A stretch of DNA of 64,000 bases from Phytohabitans houttuyneae (lineage in GTDB: Bacteria; Actinomycetota; Actinomycetes; Mycobacteriales; Micromonosporaceae): NCBI RefSeq assembly GCF_011764425.1, contig NZ_BLPF01000005.1, positions 248,001 through 312,000 on the forward strand, read 5' to 3'. A program made the translations under genes and the position numbers. Positions 25,820-33,820 of this stretch are shown one piece after another. The notes under the pieces are model-generated. The model was not told the origin of the DNA, searched no databases, and was given only the letters and a program-made list of their open reading frames with translations. Position 1 is the stretch's first letter, and the number at the start of each line of letters is the position of its first letter.

Positions 25820-26776
25820 ATGAGCGCTCCCACGACGGCGGCCGCCAAGCACCGGGCCGAGGACAAGCCGCTCACCAAGGCGGAGAAGGCGCGCCTCTCC
25901 GAGGGCAAGCGGGCCGAGCGGCGGCTTGGCTGGCTGCTCTGCGCACCGGCCGCACTGGTGATGCTCGCCGTGGCCGGCTACCCGATCCTCTACTCGGTGT
26001 GGCTCTCGCTGCAGCGGTACGACCTGAAGTTTCCGGACGAGCGGGAGTTCGTCGGGCTGTCCAACTACGCGACGGTGCTGGGCAACCAGTACTGGTGGAC
26101 CGCGTTCGGCGTGACCATGCTGATCACCGTCGTCACGGTCGTGATCGAGCTGATCCTCGGCATGGGGCTGGCCCTCATCATGCACCGCACGCTCGTGGGG
26201 CGGGGCATCGTGCGCACGTCCGCGCTGATCCCGTACGGCATCGTCACCGTCGTCGCCGCGTTCTCCTGGCGGTACGCCTGGACGCCCGGCACGGGCTATC
26301 TGGCCAACCTCTTCAGCGACAGCGCGCCACTGACCGAGCGGGCCAGCTCGCTGGCCATCATCATGCTGGCCGAGATCTGGAAGACGACGCCGTTCATGGC
26401 GCTGCTGCTGATGGCCGGGCTCGCGCTGGTGCCCGAGGACCTGCTGAAGGCGGCGTCGATGGACGGCGCGACCGCGTGGCAGCGCTTCACCAAGGTGATG
26501 CTGCCGGTGATGAAGCCGGCCATCCTCGTCGCGCTGCTGTTCCGTTCGCTGGACGCCTTCCGGGTGTTCGACAACATCTACGTGCTGACCGCGGGCGCCA
26601 ACGAGACCTCGTCGGTGTCGATGCTCGCCTACAACAACCTCATCAAGGGGCTCAACCTCGGCATCGGCTCGACGATGTCGGTGCTGATCTTCCTTACCGT
26701 GGCGATCATCGCGTTCATCTTCGTGAAGCTCTTCGGCACGGCCGCACCCGGTAGCAACGAGGAGGGGAAGCGCTGA
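25820..26776 (+). CDS. sugA: Sugar ABC transporter permease (SugA-like)
   Basis: This 318-residue inner-membrane permease has a charged N-terminal tail of about 35 residues and six membrane helices. The ATPase-contact EAA loop reads [23 protein letters not shown], close to the EAAxxDGAxxxxxFxxixlP pattern. [20 protein letters not shown] follows. It should pair with the next gene product in a heterodimer fed by the LpqY-like protein. I chose ATG 25820 because the reading frame before it is repeat DNA. Its stop overlaps the next start (TGATG). Confidence 0.9.
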   Translation: MSAPTTAAAKHRAEDKPLTKAEKARLSEGKRAERRLGWLLCAPAALVMLAVAGYPILYSVWLSLQRYDLKFPDEREFVGLSNYATVLGNQYWWTAFGVTMLITVVTVVIELILGMGLALIMHRTLVGRGIVRTSALIPYGIVTVVAAFSWRYAWTPGTGYLANLFSDSAPLTERASSLAIIMLAEIWKTTPFMALLLMAGLALVPEDLLKAASMDGATAWQRFTKVMLPVMKPAILVALLFRSLDAFRVFDNIYVLTAGANETSSVSMLAYNNLIKGLNLGIGSTMSVLIFLTVAIIAFIFVKLFGTAAPGSNEEGKR

Positions 26777-27603
26777 TGGAGTCTCGCGGTCTCAAGTGGC
26801 GCTGGGGACTGCTCGACGTCATCGTCGTGGTCTTCGCGCTGATCCCGGTGCTGTGGATCATGTCGCTGTCGTTCAAGACCACCAACACCCTCACCGACGG
26901 CAACTTCATCCCACGCGAGTGGACGCTCGAAAACTACAAGACCATTTTCCAGACCGACCAGTTTGTACGCGCGCTCATCAACTCCATCGGCATCGCGCTG
27001 ATCTCCACGATCATCGCGGTGACCCTGGGCACGATGGCCGCGTACGCGATCGCCCGGCTCGACTTCCCCGGCAAGGGGCTGCTCGTCGGGGTGTCGCTGC
27101 TGATCGCGATGTTTCCGCAGGTGTCGCTGGTCTCCCCGCTCTTCGACATCGAGCGGCGGCTTGGCCTGTTCGACACGTGGCCGGGGCTGATCCTGCCGTA
27201 CATCACGTTCGCCCTGCCGCTGACCATCTACACGCTGTCGGCGTTCTTCAAGCAGATCCCGTGGGACCTGGAGAAGGCGGCCAAGATGGACGGTGCCACG
27301 CAGGGTCAGGCGTTCCGCAAGGTGATCGCGCCGCTGGCCGCGCCGGGCGTGTTCACCACCGCGATTCTCGCGTTCATCTTCTGCTGGAACGACTTCCTCT
27401 TCGCCATCTCGCTCACCTCCACCGAGCGGTCGCGAACGGTGCCGGTGGCGCTGTCGTTCTTCACCGGCGACTCGCAGTTTGAGGACCCGACCGGGTCGAT
27501 CTCCGCTGCCGCCGTCGTCATCACCATCCCGATCATCCTGTTCGTGCTCTTCTTCCAACGTCGAATCGTCTCGGGCCTCACGTCCGGCGCTGTTAAGGGG
27601 TGA
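26776..27603 (+). CDS. sugB: Sugar ABC transporter permease (SugB-like)
   Basis: This 275-residue permease has six helices and the periplasmic-side signature [20 protein letters not shown] after the first helix, typical of MalG/SugB-type subunits. The EAA loop is [21 protein letters not shown]. The C-terminus is short, GLTSGAVKG, where G-rich MalG-like ends contact the ATPase. It overlaps the upstream permease gene by one base and lies three bases before the ATPase gene, so stoichiometric translation is likely. Confidence 0.92.
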   Translation: MESRGLKWRWGLLDVIVVVFALIPVLWIMSLSFKTTNTLTDGNFIPREWTLENYKTIFQTDQFVRALINSIGIALISTIIAVTLGTMAAYAIARLDFPGKGLLVGVSLLIAMFPQVSLVSPLFDIERRLGLFDTWPGLILPYITFALPLTIYTLSAFFKQIPWDLEKAAKMDGATQGQAFRKVIAPLAAPGVFTTAILAFIFCWNDFLFAISLTSTERSRTVPVALSFFTGDSQFEDPTGSISAAAVVITIPIILFVLFFQRRIVSGLTSGAVKG

Positions 27604-27606
27604 CTC

Positions 27607-28809
27607 ATGGCCGATATCGTGCTGGACAAGGTCGGTAAGCAGTACCCGGACGGCACCGTCGCCGTCCGCGAGGTGGACCTGGAGATCGCCGACGGCGAGT
27701 TCGTCATCCTGGTCGGGCCGTCGGGCTGCGGCAAGTCCACGCTGCTCAACATGATCGCCGGCCTGGAGGACATCTCCCACGGCGAGCTGCGCATCGGCGG
27801 CGAGCGGATGAACGAGAAGGCGCCGCGCGACCGCGACATCGCGATGGTGTTCCAGTCGTACGCGCTCTACCCGAACATGACCGTCCGCGAGAACATGGCT
27901 TTTCCGCTGCGACTGGCCAAGATGGACAAGGCCAAGATCGACGAGAAGGTAGCCGAGGCGGCCAAGGTGCTGGAGCTCACCGAGCTGCTCGACCGCAAGC
28001 CGGCCAACCTTTCCGGCGGCCAGCGGCAGCGCGTGGCGATGGGTCGCGCGATCGTGCGTAGCCCTAAGGCGTTTCTCATGGACGAGCCACTGTCCAACCT
28101 GGACGCCAAGCTGCGCGTGCAGATGCGCACGGTCGTGTCCCGCCTGCAGAAGCGGCTGAACACCACCACCGTGTACGTCACACACGACCAGACCGAGGCG
28201 ATGACCCTCGGCGACCGCGTGGTGGTGCTGCGGGCCGGCGTCGTGCAGCAGGTCGGTGACCCGCAGACGCTGTACGACCACCCGAACAACCTCTTCGTCG
28301 CCGGCTTCATCGGCTCACCCGCGATGAACTTCCTCGGCGCCAAGGCAACGGACGGCGTGCTGAAGACCGCGCTCGGCGACCTGCCGATCGGCGACCGCCT
28401 GCGCGGCATGCTGGAAAGCGGCGAGGCACCGCAGGACATGCTCCTCGGCATCCGGCCCGAGCACTTCGAGGACGCCGCGCTGGTGGACGAGGGGCTGCGT
28501 GGCAAGGGCGTGGAGTTCGAGGCGCCGGTCGAGCTCGTCGAGTCGATGGGCTCGGACAAGTACGTGTACCTGACCGTCGAGGGCGAGCGTGCCAGCTCGG
28601 CCGAGCTGGAGGAGCTCGCCGCCGACGCGGGCGCCGCCGACCTGCCGACCGGTGGCGCCAACCTGGTGACCCGGCTGTCCGCGGAGTCGCGGGTGCGCGA
28701 GGGCGGGCCGTACAAGGTCTGGTTCAACCTCGAGAAGACCCACCTCTTCGACCCGTCCGACGGCCGGAACATCACCCTGCACGAGGGCCGCGCGGCCGGG
28801 GTGTCGTGA
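27607..28809 (+). CDS. sugC: Sugar ABC transporter ATPase (SugC/UgpC/MsmK-like)
   Basis: This 400-residue ATPase powers the operon's importer. Walker A is VGPSGCGKSTLLNM, the Q-loop VFQSYALYPNM, the signature LSGGQRQRVAMGR, Walker B AFLMDEPLSNLD and the switch VTHDQTEAMTLGD. The C-terminal half (from about residue 235) is an MalK-type OB regulatory domain with LLGIRPEHFED. These general sugar ATPases sometimes serve several transporters. Its residues 330-365 (ELEELAADAGAADLP) form a longer loop than usual. A 14-base-pair hairpin follows. Confidence 0.94.
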   Translation: MADIVLDKVGKQYPDGTVAVREVDLEIADGEFVILVGPSGCGKSTLLNMIAGLEDISHGELRIGGERMNEKAPRDRDIAMVFQSYALYPNMTVRENMAFPLRLAKMDKAKIDEKVAEAAKVLELTELLDRKPANLSGGQRQRVAMGRAIVRSPKAFLMDEPLSNLDAKLRVQMRTVVSRLQKRLNTTTVYVTHDQTEAMTLGDRVVVLRAGVVQQVGDPQTLYDHPNNLFVAGFIGSPAMNFLGAKATDGVLKTALGDLPIGDRLRGMLESGEAPQDMLLGIRPEHFEDAALVDEGLRGKGVEFEAPVELVESMGSDKYVYLTVEGERASSAELEELAADAGAADLPTGGANLVTRLSAESRVREGGPYKVWFNLEKTHLFDPSDGRNITLHEGRAAGVS

Positions 28810-28813
28810 CGCT

Positions 28814-28846
28814 GGCTGGGCCCGCCCGTGTGGGGCGGGCCCAGCC
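28814..28846 (+). terminator. Terminator of transporter operon
   Basis: A perfect 14-base stem (GGCTGGGCCCGCCC) closes on a five-base GTGTG loop, five bases after the ATPase stop codon. Only a weak T-run (CGTTTCG) follows. Confidence 0.8.
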
Positions 28847-29010
28847 CTGACGTTTCGCCCGACGACCTTTTGCTCATCCCGGGGCGGGTTCGCGGCCTTC
28901 GGCCGTTGCGCAACCGGTGGCCTTCGACTCGCCCTGGCGGGTGAAGCCGGCGGCGCCAGTCAATTGCGTCGAGAGGTCGCGTGGCGGCGTCTGGGCCCGC
29001 GATCCGCGCT

Positions 29011-29418
29011 CTAGCTGTTGAGCCCGCGCACCGCCGCGACCGCATCGGCGTCGTCCGACTGCAGCCGTCCCGCCCAGCCCGCGTTCTCCAGCGGGTAGTG
29101 GTTCATCAGGATCAGCGTCTCGTCGGTGTTGGCGAGCTCGCCGTAAGCCTTCGCGATGGCCTCGTGGATGCGCCGTGCCATCGTGCGCTTTACCTCCAGC
29201 TTGTTCAGCTCGGGGACCTCCAGGAAGCACAGCGGCCGGACCGGCTCGGCGCCCACCCGCCCGTCCTGCGCGACGTTCTCCGCCGGGTACTCCCGGAGCC
29301 AGACCCGCACGTCGGGAATCCGGAACGCTTCGTCCACCGCCGCGCTCACCTCTCGCATCATCGACTCCTTGGCGTCCGGCCCGATGCCGGTTGGCGCCTC
29401 GATCAGTACCTGTGGCAT
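29011..29418 (-). CDS. Tautomerase family protein
   Basis: This 135-residue protein starts MPQVLIEAPTGIGPDAKES; Pro2 becomes the catalytic N-terminal proline after Met removal, as in 4-oxalocrotonate tautomerases. DVRVWLREYPAENVAQDG and a second beta-alpha-beta unit follow (KRTMARRIHEAIAKAYG), so the chain has the double-length tautomerase layout. It could isomerise a keto-enol or degrade a small aromatic. I chose ATG 29418 because Pro2 is required; the frame extends 19 codons further. The promoter (TTGGAA at 29487-29492, TACAGT at 29463-29468, minus strand, 18 apart) overlaps the palindrome next to the HxlR gene. Confidence 0.85.
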   Translation of the reverse strand: MPQVLIEAPTGIGPDAKESMMREVSAAVDEAFRIPDVRVWLREYPAENVAQDGRVGAEPVRPLCFLEVPELNKLEVKRTMARRIHEAIAKAYGELANTDETLILMNHYPLENAGWAGRLQSDDADAVAAVRGLNS

Positions 29419-29477
29419 GGCTGCTCTCCTCCGTGGCTGCTCCGTGGCTCCTTCTAGGTCGGACTGTACAATCAACT

Positions 29478-29494
29478 ACTTGGTATTTCCAAGT
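29478..29494. promoter_or_regulatory. Operator palindrome between HxlR and tautomerase genes
   Basis: ACTTGG-TATTT-CCAAGT is a perfect inverted repeat. It covers the -35 region of the tautomerase promoter and lies 40 bases before the HxlR start, the right place for repression of one or both genes. Confidence 0.7.
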
Positions 29495-29533
29495 AAAAAG
29501 TTGGGGAGACGAAGTGAGTGATAGGCTGACCTG

Positions 29534-30199
29534 GTGGTTGGCAAGCGCGGCTACAACGACGGATGCGCCCTGTCGCACGGCCTGGACCTGGTCGGGGAGC
29601 GATGGGCCCTGCTCGTCGTCCGCGAGCTTCTGCTCGGCCCCAAGCGGTTCACCGATCTGCAGTCCGACCTGCCCGGAGTGAGCGCCGACGTGCTCACCCA
29701 GCGGCTGCGCGACCTGCAGGCGGCAGGGCTGGTCGTGCGCCGCAGGCTGGGCCCACCCGCGCCCGCCTGGGTTTACGAGCTGACCGACTGGGGCGCCGAG
29801 CTGGGGCCGGTGGTCACCGACCTCGCCCGGTGGGCCAGCCGGTCACCCGCGCTGCCGGTGCACGCCCCGATCAGTGCCAGCTCGCTGATCCTGTCGCTGA
29901 GGGCGCTGTTCGACCCGGACGCCGCCGCCGGCTTCACCGCCACGGTCGCCCTGCGCCTGGGGGTCGAGGAGTTTACGGTCCGGATCACCGCCGGCACGTT
30001 CGACATCGTCCGTGGCGGCGAGGGCCAGCCGGACGTCACCTTCCTGACCGACACCGAGACCCTCACCGGCCTGCTGCACGAGGGACTCAGCCTGGGCAAG
30101 GCACATCGCAGCGGCCGGCTCGAGCTCACCGGCGACTGGGCCGTGGCCGAGCGCTTCCGCACCCTGTTTCCACTGCCCACGCCGGTTGCAGTGACCTGA
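29534..30199 (+). CDS. HxlR family regulator with C-terminal SCP2-like domain
   Basis: This 221-residue protein begins with an HxlR winged helix: CALSHGLDLVGERWALLVVRELLLGPKRFTDL is the classic core, followed by SADVLTQRLRDLQAAGLV and YELTDWGAELGPVV. From residue 125 a second domain (LRLGVEEFTVRITAGTFDIV, GLLHEGLSLGKAHRSGRLEL) resembles SCP2/sterol-carrier-like ligand pockets, found in a HxlR subgroup. It probably senses a small hydrophobic compound and represses the divergent tautomerase. GTG 29534 has no good ribosome site, so the start is moderately secure. Confidence 0.87.
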   Translation: MVGKRGYNDGCALSHGLDLVGERWALLVVRELLLGPKRFTDLQSDLPGVSADVLTQRLRDLQAAGLVVRRRLGPPAPAWVYELTDWGAELGPVVTDLARWASRSPALPVHAPISASSLILSLRALFDPDAAAGFTATVALRLGVEEFTVRITAGTFDIVRGGEGQPDVTFLTDTETLTGLLHEGLSLGKAHRSGRLELTGDWAVAERFRTLFPLPTPVAVT

Positions 30200-30825
30200 C
30201 TGGGCGCGGCCAGACCGGGCATGCGACGTGAGCGGGCGCGGCCTGACCAGGCGTGCAGCCTGACCGGGCATGCGACGTGAGCGGGCGCGGCCTGACCAGG
30301 CGTGCAGCCTGACCGGGCATGCGGCCTGACCCCCAGTGTGGTGCGGCTTGACCCGAGGGCGTGCGCGAGCCCTAGGCGCGCGGCGCGAGCGGGCGCGGCC
30401 TGACCGGCACGAGGTGCCCGGCCCGCAGGGCGGCGGAGCCGGTGGAGCCACGCCAGGCGGACGGGCCGCGTGGCCTGACCCCGGGCACGTGGCCCGAAGC
30501 CAGGGGACGTGCGTGAGACCCCGGGGCGTGCGCGAGACCCAGGCGCGCGGCGCGAGCGGGCGCGCGGTCTGACCGGGAACGCGTCGCCTGACCCCGGAAC
30601 ACGCGGCCTGACCCCGGGCGTGCGCGAGACCGGGGCGCGGCGTGCGTCTTGACCCGGGGCGGGTGGCGAGACCGGTGCGCGGCGCGAGCGGGGCGTGCGG
30701 CCCGAAACCCGGGCGCGCGGCCTGACCCCGAGGGCCCCGGTGACGCGCGGCCGAGCAGGCCCAGCCCAACCCCCAAACAACCGTGGTGAGCCGCTGGTGA
30801 GCGGAGCCGGCCACGCTCGGGAGCC
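30200..30825. repeat. Gene-free tract with 49-bp tandem repeat and degenerate copies
   Basis: Two perfect 49-base units occupy 30213-30261 and 30262-30310, and a third begins at 30311 (GACCGGGCATGCG) but soon diverges. From there to about 30740 the DNA is a looser series of GCGCGGCCTGACC and GGCGTGCGCGAGACC words. All six frames are open or low-complexity, so long ORFs here are composition artefacts. It stands between the HxlR gene and the secreted protein gene. Confidence 0.75.
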
Positions 30826-31302
30826 ATGCATACCCTTCTCACCGCGATCCTCCTAACCGTCACCGCCTGGGTGCCCGCGCCCTCAACCCCATGGGACGTG
30901 CCGGCCGGCGCCCGCTGCGACTTCCCCGTGCACGCCGAGCCCGTCGTCGACGAGGTGAAGACGCGAGTCCTGGCCCGCTACCCGGACGGCTCGACCAAGC
31001 GCGAGGCGTACGTCGGCGACCTCGTCCTCGCCGTCACCAACACCGGCACCGGCGAGACGCTGGACGCCGATTTGAGCGGCAGCGCGCTCGTCGAGTACCA
31101 GCCGGGCGGCACCCTCACCACCAACTCCACCTGGTACCTGATCGGGCCGGCACTGTTCGGCTTCCGCGAGGGTGGCGGCAACCGGCCGCGCGGGATCTGG
31201 GTCTTCGACGGCGTGTACACGGTCGCCTTCGGACCCGACGGATACAAGACGGTCACCGTCCACCACGGCTCCGAGCGAAACCTCTGCACCGAACTGGCGT
31301 GA
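30826..31302 (+). CDS. Secreted protein of unknown function
   Basis: This 158-residue protein begins with a signal peptide (LLTAILLTVTAWVPAPS, cleavage likely after residue 20). The mature part has two cysteines (ARCDFP near the start and RNLCTELA at the end) that could pair. It shows a beta-rich pattern: VKTRVLARYPDGSTKREAYV, LVLAVTNTGTGETL, WYLIGPALFGFREG. I recognise no enzyme motif. Similar small exported proteins are common in actinobacteria. Its last 19 bases, including the stop, are duplicated 38 bases downstream. Confidence 0.75.
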   Translation: MHTLLTAILLTVTAWVPAPSTPWDVPAGARCDFPVHAEPVVDEVKTRVLARYPDGSTKREAYVGDLVLAVTNTGTGETLDADLSGSALVEYQPGGTLTTNSTWYLIGPALFGFREGGGNRPRGIWVFDGVYTVAFGPDGYKTVTVHHGSERNLCTELA

Positions 31303-31358
31303 CTCGCGACAGCCACACTGTCACGACGAGCACAAACCCCTGCACCGAACTGGCGTGA
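31284..31358 (+). repeat. Duplicated 3' end of secreted-protein gene
   Basis: CTGCACCGAACTGGCGTGA occurs at 31284-31302 and again at 31340-31358. The second copy lies in the short gap before the BTAD regulator. A past tandem duplication with loss of the intervening part would explain it. Confidence 0.75.
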
Positions 31359-31376
31359 TCAAAGCGTCCCTAACGT

Positions 31377-32702
31377 ATGGAGTTCAGGCTGCTGGGGACG
31401 TTCGAGGCCGGGCCGGTGAGCAGGCAGGTCGTGGTGGGCCGGCGGCGCCAGGAGCGGCTGCTGCTCGCGATCCTGCTCCTCGACGCCGGCCACAGCGTCG
31501 CGATCGACCGGTTGACCGACCTCGTCTGGGACGGTGAGCCGCCGGCGTCCGCGCGCGGCACCGTCCACACGTACGTCGGCCGCCTCCGTGCCGCCCTCGC
31601 CCCGCACGGTGTGGCGATCGTGACCCGGGGCAGCGGGTACGCGGTCGAGGGTGCCGACGTCGACGCGGCCCGCTTCGCCGACCTGGCCCGGCGGGCGGCG
31701 GGCACGAGCGACCTGGCCGAGCGGGTACGCCTCGCCGGCGCGGCGCTCGCCCTGTGGCGCGGCCCGCTCCTGGCCGACATCGCGGGCGAGCCGCTGCGCC
31801 GGCGGCTCGGCGAGTCGCTGCTGGATCTGCGGCTGGGCACGGCGGAGGCGTACGCGCGGGTGCTGCTCGACATGGGCCACCACGACCGGGTGGCGCTCGA
31901 CCTGATCGGCCTGGCCCGCGAGCACCCGACGCGGGAAGGGCTGGTCGCGCACCTGATGACCGCCCTGTACCGCGCCGCCCGCCAGACCGAGGCGCTCGCC
32001 CTGTACGACCGCGCCCGCAAGGCCCTCGCCACCGAGTCAGGCGTGGAGCCGGGCGTCGAGCTGGAGACGGTGCACCAGCGGATCCTGGCCGGCGACCCGC
32101 GCCTGGAGCGGCCGGCCGCGCCGGTGTACGCGGTGCGGGTCCGCGACCTCTGGCTGCCGTGGAGCGTGGGCGGGCACCCGGCGCTGGAGCTGTGCAACAC
32201 CTACGCCGGGTGGGGCGGCGAGCGGCAGCCCGGCGCGGAGTGGCTGCGCGGGTATCCGACACTCGCCGTCTGGGCCGGCCACCAGGACCTGCTCGACGAC
32301 GCCACCGTCACGTACCTGCTCGATGCCGCCCAGCGCGACCCGCTCGGCGCGGCGGCCGTGCTCGACGAGGCCCGCGACCTGCGGGCGCGGCTCTACGCCT
32401 GCCTGACCGATCCGGCCGACGCGAAGGCGTTCGCCGCGGTCGCACCCTACGTGGAGGCGTCGGCCGCGGCCGCCGTCTTCCGCCGCGCACCGGACGGCCG
32501 CGGCCGGTGGCGCCTGACCCCTGCGGCCGGCTTGCGCGCACCCCTGCACGCGGCCGCGCACAGCGCCGGCGACCTGCTCGCCGATCCGCGCCGGCTCACC
32601 GTGTGTGCCTGCCCGAGCCCCCGCTGCGGCTGGCTATTCATCGACCACAGTGGACGCCGCCGCTGGTGCAGCACCGCCACGTGCGGCGACCACGCCGCCT
32701 GA
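31377..32702 (+). CDS. BTAD (SARP-like) regulator fused to ABATE and CGNR zinc-finger domains
   Basis: This 441-residue fusion joins three parts. Residues 1-95 are an OmpR-type winged helix (MEFRLLGTFEAG, LLLAILLLDAGHSV, ARGTVHTYVGRLRAAL). Residues 100-240 are a BTAD helical-repeat domain (AALALWRGPLLADI, LDLIGLAREHPTREGL, ALYDRARKALATESGVEPG). After a linker, residues 255-380 resemble ABATE (HPALELCNTYAGWGG), and residues 393-441 form a CGNR-type zinc finger (CPSPRCGWLFIDHSGRRRWC, then CGDH in place of CGNR). Both parts bind DNA in other proteins. ATG 31377 is clear. The domain join is in one frame, so no frameshift explains it. Confidence 0.85.
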   Translation: MEFRLLGTFEAGPVSRQVVVGRRRQERLLLAILLLDAGHSVAIDRLTDLVWDGEPPASARGTVHTYVGRLRAALAPHGVAIVTRGSGYAVEGADVDAARFADLARRAAGTSDLAERVRLAGAALALWRGPLLADIAGEPLRRRLGESLLDLRLGTAEAYARVLLDMGHHDRVALDLIGLAREHPTREGLVAHLMTALYRAARQTEALALYDRARKALATESGVEPGVELETVHQRILAGDPRLERPAAPVYAVRVRDLWLPWSVGGHPALELCNTYAGWGGERQPGAEWLRGYPTLAVWAGHQDLLDDATVTYLLDAAQRDPLGAAAVLDEARDLRARLYACLTDPADAKAFAAVAPYVEASAAAAVFRRAPDGRGRWRLTPAAGLRAPLHAAAHSAGDLLADPRRLTVCACPSPRCGWLFIDHSGRRRWCSTATCGDHAA

Positions 32703-32720
32703 AAAAAGCAGAAGACGCGG

Positions 32721-32780
32721 GCTACCGCGACGTCCGTCGTGGTCCGGACCGTTGCTCCCGCAGCCTCGCGGTCCGCGGTG
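32721..32780 (+). repeat. Interspersed repeat family 2, copy B
   Basis: This element starts GCTACCGCGACGTCCGTCG and continues GGTCCGGACCGTTGCTCCCG, closely matching copies at 23389 and 37961. As in the other cases it sits 3' of a gene. Confidence 0.7.
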
Positions 32781-32914
32781 GGTGCGCTCAACCCTGGACC
32801 TAGGGCTTCCACCAGTTGGGTGACGGGGTGTCGTGAACCCGATTGCCCCGCCAAACCCGGACGTGATGCGCTGGGACCGGTTTCGCCAAAGTGGTCGCGG
32901 ATCGGAAGTGGCAC

Positions 32915-33097
32915 ATGGACGAGTCGGACGAGACACCGCGCCCGCACGCCTGGGACGAGGAAGAAACGATCTTCACGGAGGACGATGACCTGCGCGCGCC
33001 CGAGCTGGAGGTCCCGGACGAGGACCTCGACAGCCCGGCCGCTGACGCCGGCATCGAACGACTGATCAGGGCGGCCGAGGAGGCCGAGGATGGCTAA
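32915..33097 (+). CDS. Small acidic protein
   Basis: This 60-residue protein is strongly acidic (WDEEETIFTEDDDLRAPELE, VPDEDLDSPAADAG) with a short amphipathic end ERLIRAAEEAEDG. No family is recognised. ATG 32915 has GGAAG six bases upstream; a GTG eight codons earlier is possible. The stop overlaps the M15-type peptidase start by eight bases, so the two are translated together. It may be an inhibitor, chaperone or structural partner of the peptidase; that is inference only. Confidence 0.65.
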   Translation: MDESDETPRPHAWDEEETIFTEDDDLRAPELEVPDEDLDSPAADAGIERLIRAAEEAEDG

Positions 33098-33812
33098 GTT
33101 TCCCACGCGCCCCAAGGGCGTCCACATCAACGGCGCCCGCAGCCGTGGCTGGGGATCGGGATGGCCCAACTGCCAGCGCAGCCGGATGACCACGATCAAG
33201 CTCAAGAGCGGCCTCCGCCTGGAGGTCCGGCGGGAGATCGGCGAGCTCGTGCGGCTGTTGCTCGACGAGTGCGAGCGCCGCGGCTACCGGCTCAAGCACA
33301 AGTCGAGCGGCTCCTTCAACTGCCGGCCGATCGTCGACTCCGACCCGCCGCGGCCGAGCAACCACAGCTGGGGCCTGGCCGTGGACCTCAACTGGCACGA
33401 CAACCCCATGCAGGACAGGCTGAAGACCAACATCCCGCCGTGGATGGTCCAGCTCATGTGGGCGTACGGATTCTTCTGGGGTGGCTGGTACAACGGCACG
33501 AAGGACCCCATGCACTTCGAGTTCGTCAGGACGCCCGCTCAGGCCGCCGCACTGACGACGAGCCTCAAGCGCGCGATCGGCGCGCAGTTCGGAAAGCCCG
33601 CGACCGCCCGCATCATCCCGTTCGGAGACGACATGTTCAACCCGTACTTCGTCCGCACCGCAGGTGACCCCCGCGTCTTCATCGTCACCTCGGGCGGCGT
33701 CTTCCACGTCAAAAACCCGACCCACATGAAGTACCTGATCGACGGCGGCGTCCAGAAGGACGTCAAGGAGATCAGCCGCGGGGACCTCAGGGATCTCCTC
33801 GAAGTCGAGTAA
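33090..33812 (+). CDS. M15-type metallopeptidase (D-Ala-D-Ala carboxypeptidase/endolysin-like)
   Basis: This 240-residue protein has an M15 (VanY-like) core: SNHSWGLAVDLN gives the first His and the Asp zinc ligands, and DPMHFEFV the second His. LMWAYGFFWGGWYNGTKDPM lies between. Such enzymes cut peptidoglycan stem peptides or act as phage endolysins. No signal peptide is seen, so export would need a holin, lysis or another path. The last 80 residues (IIPFGDDMFNPYFVRTAG, VFHVKNPTHMKYLIDGG) form a separate domain resembling tail-associated or binding modules. It overlaps the small acidic ORF. The convergent amylase ends nine bases away. Confidence 0.82.
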   Translation: MAKFPTRPKGVHINGARSRGWGSGWPNCQRSRMTTIKLKSGLRLEVRREIGELVRLLLDECERRGYRLKHKSSGSFNCRPIVDSDPPRPSNHSWGLAVDLNWHDNPMQDRLKTNIPPWMVQLMWAYGFFWGGWYNGTKDPMHFEFVRTPAQAAALTTSLKRAIGAQFGKPATARIIPFGDDMFNPYFVRTAGDPRVFIVTSGGVFHVKNPTHMKYLIDGGVQKDVKEISRGDLRDLLEVE

Positions 33813-33820
33813 CCCTTCGG

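Noticed and set aside
24457-28809. Maltose or cellobiose transporter instead of LpqY-SugABC type
   Set aside because: The binding protein's N-terminal blocks match LpqY best and no CebR box stands upstream. It remains possible but less likely.
29773-30831. Long minus-strand Arg/Pro/Ala ORFs over the 49-bp repeat tract
   Set aside because: The repeat unit is simply free of stops in several frames; the same words appear in all of them.
33090-33812. Prophage remnant around the M15 peptidase
   Set aside because: Only the peptidase and a small ORF are phage-like; no integrase, capsid, tail or attachment site is nearby.
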